Source: Sabethes cyaneus
Taxonomy: Eukaryota; Arthropoda; Insecta; Diptera; Culicidae
DNA length: 64,000 nt
NCBI RefSeq assembly: GCF_943734655.1
Contig: NC_071355.1
Location: forward strand, 19,852,268 to 19,916,267
Reading direction: 5' to 3'
Shown: positions 32,195 to 42,303 of the stretch, piece by piece
Layout of the letters: each line of letters starts with the position of its first letter
Position numbering within the stretch: the stretch's first letter is position 1
The notes under the pieces: generated by a model
Told to the model about the DNA's origin: nothing
Databases searched by the model: none
The model's input: only the letters and a program-made list of their open reading frames with translations
Position numbers and translations under genes: made by a program

Positions 32195-33277
32195 CTAGAA
32201 GACCCGGCGCGCGTTGCTACGCCGTTCTAAAAAGGGGGTACATGCATAATCCTAAAGATTTGATTAATTGTAATCTTGCAACCAAGAGCTTTCTTTTTGA
32301 CAACCCAAGATATTCCTAAATCATGCCGCAAATTTCTTATCCAACGCATCAGCATTTGTGACTCGAGCAGCAAGTCCAACGTAACGATTTGGGTTTTATT
32401 ACCGACCCTTAAAATGGTAATGTTGGCAAAATCGTAATAAAATATCAGTGCAGTGCAGGAATCTCAAAAATTTTTGCCTCCAGTAACGCCCAAATTCATT
32501 TGCTTGATTAATAGTCGAGTTATGGGGAAATTTGTGTTTTATTTGTATGGGAGCCCCCCCCCCCTCTTAGAAGAAGGAGGTTTCTCAATCTACCATAGAA
32601 AAAAAATTCCACCTCCAAAAACCTTCACATGTCAAATTTGGTTCCATTTGCTTGATTAGTTTCCGAGTCATAGAGAAATTTGTGTTTCATTTGTATGGGA
32701 GCCCCCCCTTCTAGCGGGAGAGGGTCTCAAACAACAATAGAATAAAATCCTGTCTCTTGAAACCCCTACATGCCAAATTTGGTTCCATTTGCTTGATTAG
32801 TTCCCAAGTTATAATTGTGTTTCATTTGTATGGGAGCCCCCCATTCTAGAAGAAGAGGGGTTTCAAACAACCAAAGAAAAAATCCTGTCTCTTGAAACCC
32901 CCGCATGCCAAATTTGGTTCAATTTGCTTGATTAATAGTCAAGTTATGAGGAAATTTTTGTTTTATTTGTATGGAAGCCCCCCCTCCTAAAGGAAGGAGA
33001 GGTCTTAATCTACCATAGAAAAAATATCTGCCTCCGAAAACCTTCACATGCCAAATTTGGTTCCATTTGCTTGATTAGTTCCCGAGTTATGAAGAAATTT
33101 GTGTTGCATTTGTATGGGAGCCCCCCCTTCTAGAGGGAGGAGGGGTCTCAAACCATGCTAACAACATTCCTCACATCAAACGCAATATGTATGTCAAGTT
33201 TCATCAAAATCCGTCGAGCGGTTTGCGAGTCTATACCGGACACACGAACAGCATTTCATTTTTATATATATAGAAGA
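32195..33277 (-). mobile_element. Non-autonomous Helitron with internal 145-bp tandem repeats
   Basis: Read on the minus strand it starts TCTTCTATATATATAAAAAT after an A and ends GGGTCTTCTAG followed by T, that is TC...CTRR inserted between A and T. An imperfect GC-rich hairpin (GGCG...CGCC) ends about 11 bases before CTAG. These are Helitron termini. The interior is occupied by tandem units and no Rep/helicase coding was seen. Confidence 0.62.
32470..33150. repeat. Five tandem units of about 140-149 bp in the Helitron
   Basis: Each unit has TTTGTATGGGAGCCCCCC, a TAGAGGGAGGAGGGG-like purine run, CCTCCGAAAACC or TCTTGAAACCCC, and CATGCCAAATTTGGTTCCAT then TTGCTTGATTAGTTCCCGAG. Copies of TGTATGGGAGCC start at about 32544, 32693, 32827, 32971 and 33112. 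Confidence 0.85.
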
Positions 33278-33949
33278 TGAAAGCTCTTGCTGCCGCAAAA
33301 GTTTTGAAAGAATTTTATTAAAAACAATCAAGCAGCTCAAAAGTTTGCTTGAAAATGTAATTTTTCAATGGGTCACTTAGTCAAACATTTCTCGGAGATG
33401 GCCAAACCGATTTATGCGCTACTAGGCTAGTCTGAAAAGTATAGCTTTAGTATCAAACGAGAGGGCGGCTTAACGCTCTGAATATATCTGTTAATTTAGG
33501 TAAGAGATGGTATTATCAATTAAAAGCTATTTAAGGAGATATGAGCAGTCATTGACTTTTTGAATTTCGGAAATAGTTTTTGGTTGTAAACGGAAAGCAC
33601 TATTTTTAAACATGTATTCACCGCATTCGTCTTACCAATCTGAACACAGAGAATAATTTTACATGAGCAAAACGTCAACCTAAAAACTGCTTTTGAAAAA
33701 AACTGTTTTGCTCACAAAATCAATGACGACTCATTTCTTGTTAATGATAATTTGATAATATTATTTAAGAAAACTTTACAGGTAAGAATCAAACGGTGCA
33801 CAGCGGGTCCAAACCTCAAATACGCGATAATTTAGTATAACGTAAAGAATGCGCAATTTTTCATGGCTTTTTCTTTGGGCCAGTTTATTAATCAAATACA
33901 GCGCTCTTTACCCACATAATTTTTGTTTTTTTAATGCGTCCAAACAAAC
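33278..33949. other. Unassigned; weak inverted repeat
   Basis: GCAGTCATTGACTTTTTGAA (about 33546) and its approximate complement near 33715 suggest an old foldback repeat. No gene seen. Confidence 0.3.
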
Positions 33950-34620
33950 ATACATTCTGTTCCAGAGCGTCGACCCTATAATGGAATCGAGGAATTTCCC
34001 CCGTGATCATTACCGATCTCTGCCCCTTTGCAATCTCAGACTAGCACTGTGTTCTAGAAGTAACTCTTCAAGGTCTTGCACAGGTAGCCAAAGACTCTCG
34101 TTCTTTACAGTAATGATGGCCTCCCAGGATTTTTGACATCGATCGTTATCACAGTGCAATATCGAACCCCCCTTTTCCACTACAACATACGGATGGTGTC
34201 GACCGTTGACCCGCCTTTACGAAAATCAAGTTGGATCTTAGACAGACCGTGTGCGGTCTCCGTAAATTTCGTCGGTCTATTGAGGATAATCGTATCTAAA
34301 AATTTCCCGAGTGTATCTGGCAGACAGATTGGTCTGCACGATGCCGGATCTTCAGGGGGGTTTCTCGGCTTCGGTAGTAAAACTAGCCTCTGTGTCTTCC
34401 GCATGTCCGGGAAAGTGACCTTTGTCCATACATTTCTGTAGCACCGTTCTGATTACGTCTGGTAATGATTGAATGGTGGCCTTTTAGAGCTAGATTAATA
34501 ATCCCGTCGTGGTCTGGTGCTTTCTTTTCCTTTAGTTTCCTTTTGCCGCTGCTACATATTCCTCGTTGGAGATTTGTACCCTATCGACGTTCACGTATGG
34601 TGTAGGTAGGTGATCACAGC
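33950..34620 (-). pseudogene. R1-clade LINE reverse transcriptase remnant
   Basis: The minus strand gives RLVLLPKPRNPPEDPASCRP, ICLPDTLGKFLDTIILNR, LDFRKGGSTVDTIRM, later KSWEAII and SLRLQR and finally GSTLWNRMY (compare GPTLWNAMY in the intact LINE). The block order matches ORF2 residues about 455-620 of the intact element at 4994-7960, so it is the same clade but a diverged copy. Motif A Asp and FADD are not recovered. Confidence 0.8.
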
Positions 34621-34639
34621 GTTTTTAATTTTGGACTGA

Positions 34640-35475
34640 CAAAATGAGGAAACTGACAAAATCGAGAAAAAAATTTTCGATTTTTTTTTCAAAATTCAAG
34701 ACTTAAGACCTTGCAATATCGAAGATTTTTACAATTAAAATTAAATTTTAAACGTCAATTGGTCAACCGGAGGCTAAATGAACCGGGCACAGCACACTGA
34801 TCCAGAACCTTTTTGGTGCGCATTAGATTTGGTCAGGAACCCTTGGTTTTAGGTTTATCGAACCTTTGGAAGAGTTTTTTAAAATTAAAAGTTCTATCGT
34901 CCAGTGGAATTCAAATTTTGATTAATCCCCCTAAAAGTGCAATAAACAATTTATTTTTCTTCAGTTGCAATATAACACATTGATGCGTTCTGCAAAGTTT
35001 TATAGCATATTATTACAAAAAATTTTGCTGAAGACAGTAACCTTCTATCTCTTCAGCAAAGATAGAAAAATCCTATTTCTCATAAATGAAAAATTGTTAA
35101 AATCAGTTTTTCTATTTTAGTTATTTTTTTTGTTGTTGTATGACTTTTTCATGTTTCACAAAGTTGTACAAATAGTAAAAATACACAATATTGCTGAATA
35201 TAGTATACCTCTATCTTTGCTTGTTTAGGAAATATAGAACCTGTACTATAAAAATACTCTAATTTTGACCCCAAATTACTCGCAAGAAGGCATCATTTTA
35301 TTTAAAAACTCGCCTCAGAGAATCAGAATACTTTCAAGTAGGCTGAAAAGTATTATAAATCATGTTTAAAAGCACAAAAGTTAAACAAAATTTATTGGCT
35401 GACAAAATCGGGATAAAAAGTTGATGAAATCGGGGGTAGACAAAATCGGGAGCTGACAAAATCGGAACATTACTG
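34640..35475. mobile_element. Partial pogo/Tigger-like element, right end defined
   Basis: The right terminus, reverse complemented, is CAGTAATGTTCCGATTTTGT followed by CAGCTCCCGATTTTGTC, next to TA (35476-35477). GACAAAATCGGG words recur near the right end and, in the same orientation, at 34646-34680, so a proper inverted left end is missing. The interior has two hairpin-like CAAAGTTGTA...TTGCTGAA modules also found in the foldback element at 42304-43928. Confidence 0.5.
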
Positions 35476-35523
35476 TATTTTTCAATATTGAAACATTTTT
35501 GTTTGTTCGAATTAATAATAATA

Positions 35524-36758
35524 CAGTGGTATTCCGATTATATCTACACCTGGTTTAATCTACACCCGAATTTAGGTACCCCCGATTTTGTCTACCATTT
35601 AGACCCGGTTTTATCTACCTTTTTTTAAATTGACATTTCGGCATGAAAATTTGGAAGATTTCATGAATTTATTTATGCATAATAGGGAATATTTCTCTGT
35701 ATTTTATAGTTTACTATATGGCATCTGTGGTATGTAATTATACACAGACTGGGTAAAATAATGCTGAAGTCAAATACGCAATGTAACTTCCATTTATTTT
35801 GTTACGCATATTTTTAACATTTTATAATGATCCTTTGTGATATTTTTCTATACCGTAACGCCAACGGGCACACCCCGTTTCCGCTAGGAACTATGATTGT
35901 CACCTTTGTTTCCTTAAAAATTCTTATCTTTTGAACCATTGAACCGATTTTAATAATTTTATTACCAAATAAAAGGAATTTTAATGAGCTTTTCAGAAAA
36001 AAACAATACACTGACGTTCAAAGTTTTTTATGATTGCAAAAACATTTTTGTAGGAGCCTTGAATCACACACAGAACCTGAAAATTAAGGAATAAAGATGC
36101 AAAAATGCAACGAACTCGCATGGCGTTTTATTTTACAAAACAAAAACCATGCGTCTCCATTGTATTCTCGATACTTTATGAAAACTTAGAATTTCTTTGG
36201 TGCATGGAAACATAAAAAGTTAATGTTTTCAATGTTTTTGCGATAATGAAAAAAGTTTGCGCTCTAGGCAAATATTTTGTTCTGAAAAGCTCATTAAAAT
36301 ACTTTCCATTTGGTATTAACGTCATTGAAATGGGTTCAATGGATCAACAGTTATGAATTTTTAAAGAAAAAAAAAGGTGTAAAAAATGGTTTTGGGACCA
36401 CACTGACTCAGAAAAGAGAACCATAAGTACCAAATAAAAATACGGATCTCAAATTTACTGCAAAGGAATAAGTACATAAAATTTGAATAAAATCGGAGCA
36501 ATTTTGAATTTCGATATGTCTTTTCATAATATTGCTGAGTTGACATGCATTATGGCTAATGGTTGATATGAATAAAATTAGTCCTAAGCGCAAAATTACG
36601 CTAAAATGATACACAACTGAAGAAAATGGTCAGCATTAACAATATTTTTCTTTCATTTAAATTATTTTGGAGCAATTTATTTTTACCCAAATTTGTCTAC
36701 TTTCCAAATATATCTACCAAAAATGTTCGGTTGGGTAGATAAAATTTGTAAACCACTG
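35524..36758. mobile_element. pogo/Tigger-like non-autonomous element, 1235 bp
   Basis: TA at 35522-35523 and 36759-36760. The left terminus CAGTGGTATTCCGATTATAT and the right terminus reverse complemented CAGTGGTTTACAAATTTTAT both continue into TCTACMC. TNTATCTACC words are repeated near both ends. An internal inverted duplication (about 35910-36005 against 36275-36365, with CTTTTCAGAA and ACCAAAT) gives it a second foldback level. No transposase seen. Confidence 0.65.
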
Positions 36759-36829
36759 TATATACTACCTACTTGTCTAACTTAAAACTTAAAGTCTTAA
36801 CCTAATGAATTCAAAACTGGTATTATTTT

Positions 36830-37560
36830 ATGTACTGAGTGGGAACACCTCTCTTCGTATTTTAGCATGTATGGATCAAACTTAGTTTGCATAGTATCCA
36901 GCGCAGCGAGCTCATCCACTTCGCTAGTTCTCGTTCAGGGGGGCAGGTTCAGGACCATCTTTAGGTATTTATGGTGTAGCTTCAGCTTGTGTGTCCTAGC
37001 ACAGCCCGACCAGACCGGGACCGCGTACTCTATCGCTGGGTACATGATTTATTTGTAGACAGCCAGCCGATTCTTCAGACTCAGTTTGGATGTTCTGCAT
37101 ATCATCGGGTACAAGGACCGGATTAGCATGCTACATTTGTTGATAATTTTATTAAAATAAGACCTAAAGATCAGCTGTCTGTCTAGCTGTCCGAGATAGT
37201 CGACTTCATGGGATCACTGTATGATGGAGTCGCAGAACCGGACCCTTACGTTCATTGATTCCCTTAGTCGCATTGATCACGATTTTCCAGCTCGTAAAAT
37301 ATTCTGTCAGAGTATCCAGACCTCACTGAAGCTTGCATGTGGGGACACGTATGACACGACGTTCTTACATGATTGCTATGTCGTTCGCAAACTGAGACAA
37401 TATCCCACCCTCCGGGAGGGGAGGTATGTCAGATGTATACATGTTATTCAAAATGGGCCCCAGGATAATTCCTTGAGGCACACCTTCTTAAACGTTTGCG
37501 AACAGACACTATTCAGAGATAGCCGGAACGCTCTGCCCGACAGAAAGCCTCTGATGATCT
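36830..37560 (-). pseudogene. Jockey-clade LINE reverse transcriptase remnant
   Basis: On the minus strand, in shifting frames: GVPQG.ILGPI (as RRCASRNYPGAHFE in one frame, with the expected wording one frame over), IYTSDIPPLPEGGILSQFAN, then SYFNKIINKCSMLIRSLYP, LKNRLAVYK, YPAIEYAVPVWSGCARTHK and LKLHHKYLKMVLNLPP. These are the blocks after motif B of Jockey-type elements. The FADD box reads FANDIAIM. It is heavily frameshifted. Confidence 0.75.
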
Positions 37561-37574
37561 TGATATAAGATTAG

Positions 37575-37980
37575 TTCGTATAATTGGGATCTCTGGTCAC
37601 CGCCGAAAACAATACGACAAAGGAGATTCAACGACGCATTCAAGCTGGAAGTCGAGCCTACTTTTCCTTCTGCAAGGTGCTTCGATCAAGGAACATACAC
37701 CGCCGCACAAAGCTGACGATGTACAAAACGCTAATCAGACCTGTAGTGCTCTACGGGCTTGAAGCAGTAACTTTGCTTACGGAAGACATACATGCAGTTG
37801 CCGTATTTGAACGAAAGGTGTTGCGGGATAATTTTAACGGAGTACAAACGGATAGCGGAGAGTGGCGCAGACGTAAGAACCGCGTATTGCAGGCACTACT
37901 TACTCGACTTCCGTGTATCGAGACGCGCAACGAATTGGCCCAGGACCGAGTGCAGTGGAGTGAAATTCCTGAGCAAGAGT
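37575..37980 (+). pseudogene. RTE-like LINE C-terminal fragment
   Basis: GSLVTAENNTTKEIQRRIQA, AYFSFCKVLRSRNIHRRTKL, MYKTLIRPVVLYGLEAVTLL and VFERKVLRDNFNGVQ are the standard downstream blocks of the RTE-like family seen at 18560-19720. The frame is clean for about 130 codons and then fuses to unrelated sequence at about 37980, where an R1-type ORF1 fragment starts in the opposite orientation; the long plus-strand frame to 38228 is therefore chimeric. Confidence 0.8.
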
Positions 37981-37984
37981 CACT

Positions 37985-38600
37985 CCGGCTCTCGGTTGGT
38001 AGAAGAAGTAGAAGTCATATGGTTGGTACCATCCTTTTTTCTGCAGAGCAGGCACCTTGGTTGCTTCGTGCAGTCTCTTGCAATGTGCCCCTTTTCGTCG
38101 CATTTTATACGCAGATCAGTTCTGTCAGGCCCTTTCCAGTCTCTCGCCCAATGACCGAAGCACATACATTTGAAGCATCTCTTCATTTGCTTCGTAACTC
38201 GAGGAGTGGTTCTCAGGGAGCACACTGACCAGCCAACTCTTATTTTGTCCACCTCCAACAAATTGTTTGCATCGTATCGATGCAGTCTGCATACCACTAT
38301 GTGTTCTACGCGTCCTGATGATAATTGGGGTGTGCGCCTGTTTCATATCACTCTCCCCTCACTTCTCGAAAAAAATTTGCGCATGTGTGCAGTTTTGTCC
38401 ATAGCTTCGACAATCAGGGCATTGCCCTTATATTTGTCCCGACAACGCTTGGGCTTTTCCTTCGTTTTGTCCTTTTTATTTGTTGCCTCCCTCTTGTTGC
38501 ACCTTTTCCCTATTCTGGTTTCCGACAGTACGTTACCCGCTGGAAAACGAGAAAACTGAGGAAAACTGAGAGACAATATACCAGCACCATCGGACAAATA
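37985..38600 (-). pseudogene. R1-clade LINE ORF1 (zinc knuckle) remnant
   Basis: Minus strand: DKYKGNALIVEAMDK near 38440 (compare EALIVKA in the intact ORF1), then KIRVGWSVCSLRTTPRVTKQ and CFKCMCFGHWARDWKGPDR (one knuckle, last Cys changed to Trp), KCDEKGHIARDC and CLLCRKKDGTNHMT. Three frames are needed. It is a different R1-clade family from the element at 2827-8807, since the spacing and wording differ. Confidence 0.8.
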
Positions 38601-40440
38601 GCATCATAATTTTAGGGGAATAGATCTCGGGACCAAGTATGTATGCTTTTGAAACTGCAACACCAAAATGCTTTTGATTGTACGTGTTTTAACTATCGCA
38701 GCTCGCCGCTGACGACCTTCACCTTATCTTAGCTAGCTGCTGGTGGTTTCTACTTTCACCAAAAATCATAAAACGGACTATTTTCTTGCAAGAGTTATGA
38801 TTTTATATTTTGTTTTTTTTTCAGAAGAATTATGGAGGATTTTATTATGAATAACTTTGCTCGTTCAACGCTCCATCGGCCGTATCTGTTATGATAGGCT
38901 GAATTCAAAATCGTAACTTCATCTAAATAAAACTGCGTACTTTCCAGCATATTCAGTCGACATACTGCAGACATGCTCTTTGCTTGTAACTGTTCCCAAT
39001 TTGTTTTGAGTTTTACCTATTTCTTAAACAATGGGGCTCATTACTTTTCTCCTAGAAAACCATGATGCTTTGGGAAAAAGTATGCTTGTTTACAAGAATC
39101 TAGCCAATGTTTTAAAGGCAATTTGCAAGAAAAAATAAAATTATAGATTTTTTATTGCAAAAACTGTTCTTTGTTTTTTTTACATGTACACCTTAAGGTA
39201 CGCTTTCAAAACGTATCGTTTCATATTGATAGAGCTGCTGTTCTACTTTCAACAAAGTTGAAACAACCAAACAAACTAAACGAGAATTCCCGGGCAGTCC
39301 GTGATGAAGGCATAAATGCTCCTGAGTAAACAAATGCTTCAATTGCTGACTTCTAGCGAATAAAAGCTCGACCTCGTAAAGTAGGCTCAACAGACAGAGA
39401 CGGTCAGATGAAGGGTTTCCTTTATGATTTGCTATACTTTGTTTGTAAGATTGTGCTTTTCTATTCGGCATCGGATACCGACGATCGATCGAAGTGTGTT
39501 TCTTTTTCTTCATACAAAACCAGTTGCGCCCTAATCACGAAGTACGACTCCAAATTTATTCTCCAGCGTGGATGGATAGATGGACCAGCACCGAGACGAG
39601 GAATAACTGAGGAACAAATTAGCGCGCTAGGAAAAATTGAAATTGCCTATAATTCCTTACATCGACCCCAGTAGTTTAGGGTTCTCATCTGGCCAGGTAG
39701 CATAATTATCGTCTATGTACCTCATATAAATGTTTGCCCTCTGCACCATCGGAAATTATTCCCTCATGATACAGTGAACTGAACACGAACACGTTTTGAT
39801 GGCTGCAAACGATAGTTAAAAATAATTTTCAATAACAAATTTGCGTTAAGTTTTCCGTAATTGATGGCGTTTCAGTCGGGGTTTGATTTAAGTACGACAT
39901 TTTTCGCGATAGTTTTTCCCTTCACCGAGCAGGATTTCTTTTTCTAATTTTATTTTTTATTTTTTCTTATCTCATGGCACTTCTCATTAGTGTTTGCTGC
40001 AGTGACTGCCGAAGTTGTCACAACATCAATTATTCGTCAGTCAGTCGGTCAGAGTCAATACAGGCGAGCAAATCAGCCCAGAGAGACCATTCACGTATTA
40101 CGTAACTCCCTTTATGGAGGAGAGGGAATGTGTATGTATGTTGCAAGTTGTAAGCTTTTTACTTTTTTACTTGCTTATATTTCCCAACTTTCGATTTTAG
40201 TTTTTTAAAGAAAATGTTGGACTAACTTTGAATACTTTGAAGGCATTTGACTTTTATTAAAGAACATGTGACTAAAGCTTAAGTTTCTTGTTGCATTGAA
40301 CATAAGCAATGAATGATCCAGCTATCTGTTACTCGCCTTTGAAGAAACATTTGCTGAGATTTGTTGTTTTCAAGATGAGTAGGCGTGTCAATAGTGTACT
40401 CATCGCAGAGCACGCATGTCATTGTGCAAAATTTTACCGA
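38601..40440. other. Unassigned
   Basis: No gene or repeat recognised. A moderately GC-rich piece (39260-39420) has no frame support. The sequence does not show the LINE or MITE texture of its neighbours. Confidence 0.3.
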
Positions 40441-40476
40441 CAGCCGGCGCTACGTGCACGCGCGTGTGTGTCAGAG

Positions 40477-40509
40477 TATAAATGCTACTCACTGGCTCGA
40501 GTGTCAGTG
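40477..40509 (+). promoter_or_regulatory. Possible TATA plus initiator core promoter
   Basis: TATAAA at 40477-40482 and an arthropod-type initiator TCAGTG at 40504-40509 are spaced so that the initiator A lies 29 bases after the TATA start, near the ideal distance. A 17-codon ATG frame (MSRRRRRRC...) begins at about 40599. It lies within the putative intron of the minus-strand gene. It may be chance. Confidence 0.22.
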
Positions 40510-40914
40510 TCAGCAGCGCAAGATTGAGCATATTTTGAAGTTGACATTGGAAAGAAAGAGTACAAAACAATCGAACAACGGCACCCGCCTCTAGTTCAAT
40601 GTCTCGACGTCGACGTCGACGCTGCATTGGAATTAATTTGGAGTATTATTGACCCAATTAAAATCGATTGAAACAGCAATTTTACAATTAGCGGCCACTT
40701 TTCGGAGGAGCTCGAGTGGCAGTGCAGTGCAGCAGCGGTAGGCACTGATCAAGGTGAGCTCCGTAGCCACGGAATGAATAGACTGAAAGCAGAGAGCCCG
40801 CAATTGGAGAGCTCTCGTCATCGTTGGATGATGATGATACGGCTGTTGGAGGATGCAGGCAGAAAGGAGGGTGGAACATGACTTTCAGTTGAAATGGTAG
40901 CAATCAGCACTTAC

Positions 40915-41809
40915 CTGGTCGAATCCTTGCAATGGTTGATTATTGCCGTTGCCATTGTTGCCCACGTTGCCACTGGAGCCAGTCCCGCTGCTCCCGCTAG
41001 CCGCCGTCTGCTCGCCGCTTTGACTCGTCGCTCCGCCGTTAATGGTTTCCGGGCCGTTCCGATTGCTACTCGTGCCACCCGCATCTCCGGTTCCCGGCCG
41101 AACCGCAGAAGGTGGCCGGTCTCTCGTCGCCGATACTCCATTCGCACTGCTGGATGTGCTGCCACCCGTACTACCGGACCCTCCGCCATTCACGGTCATC
41201 TCCGCCGCCGCCGAACCGGTCGTCACAAAATCGAAAAAATCCGTTTTTCCCAGATCTTCAGGCCGAAACGATTCACTTATGTCCATACCCGATGAAGTCA
41301 TTATGCCATTCGAGATGATTTTCAACATAAATATGTTCGATTGCACTTTGGTTGCCACGAGAGAACACCCGACAAAAAAAAGGGAACGAAGAAGCAAACA
41401 AACAAGAAACAGAATCCTTCGCGAGAAGTTAAAAATATAACCTAACCAACGACGGTGATGGTCCAATTGCGTCGTCGTTCCATGTCCCGGACTAATGCGC
41501 GCAGTAACGGATTGAGATTGGCGAAAATTTAAACGTTTTTAAATTGCACCACCGAGGAGTTCCCGTGGGCCGGTTCGATTCGATGATGGGCTTATCGACT
41601 GGTTGAACGGTGCACCGAGCGGGTGCGATGGTGGTGATGGTGCTGTTACTGGTGGTGGTGGTGAAGGTGGTGGCAGGATCAATTTCGGCAGCCGAAGGGC
41701 AGTGATGCATTTTTCGTGGCAAGCTCAAGATGGTCGACCTGGTGCTAGTGCTGGTGGTGGTGGACGTGTGGTGGGGTGCTGCTGCTCAACTAACCGGTGA
41801 AAGACATTG
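40915..41809 (-). CDS. Host gene exon: N terminus of an acidic then Ser/Gly/Asn-rich protein (unrecognised)
   Basis: On the minus strand a polypyrimidine tract and TCATTTACAG acceptor (41810-41811) open the exon, and GACCAG/GTAAGTGC closes it at 40915, both strong consensus sites. Within it, an ATG at 41301 with A at -3 starts MTSSGMDISESFRPEDLGKT, followed by DFFDFV and about 100 residues of Ser, Gly, Thr and Asn, giving 129 codons ending in phase 0. ATGs at 41328 and 41286 are alternatives. The upstream in-frame hydrophobic stretch has no ATG and is probably leader. The acidic FFDF patch plus a disordered tail resembles N termini of transcriptional regulators, but I recognise no family. Codon third positions are GC-rich, unlike the AT-rich surroundings. 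The next exon should lie below 40909, probably outside the window. Confidence 0.6.
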
Positions 41810-41811
41810 CT

Positions 41812-42303
41812 GTAAATGAGAAAAAAAATAAAGAATTGAAAGTGTTGGTGAGTAAATGGAGCGATGATGTTACATTTTGGAAAGTGTTGGAGCAGAATTT
41901 AACAGATGAAAATTGTATGTTTGTTTTTTGATTACTAGATAATGAAATTAATGAAAAGTTTCAATGTCCTTCATATATGTTATTAGTAATCGCCTGTGTT
42001 TACTGTGATTTCGTCTTTTCCATTTTAGGCTCAAGAGCAAGTTGATGTTCGGAATGTAAGCATATTTGACAAGCTTTAAATTCGACACCGAATCCATCGT
42101 TATGCATGTTAGGGATGAATTCGTTCATAAGCAACAGTACAGTTGTTATTATACAGGGGAGTAAGGAATGTTGTATCGTTCAAGATAAGTTTGTTAAAAC
42201 AACATCTCGTATGCTGTATCCATGTACTTGGGAACATGGTCCCAAAACACAGAGATCCTGTATCGAAATCTTATGTAAGTACTATTGCATAATACTTATG
42301 TCT
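41812..42303. other. Upstream intron or flank of the minus-strand exon
   Basis: AT-rich, with no gene. It carries the polypyrimidine tract of the acceptor at its left edge. Confidence 0.35.

Noticed and set aside
40885..41466. Extension of the host exon frame upstream to include a hydrophobic segment as signal peptide
   Set aside because: The extension has no ATG; the first in-frame ATG is at 41328, downstream of the hydrophobic stretch.
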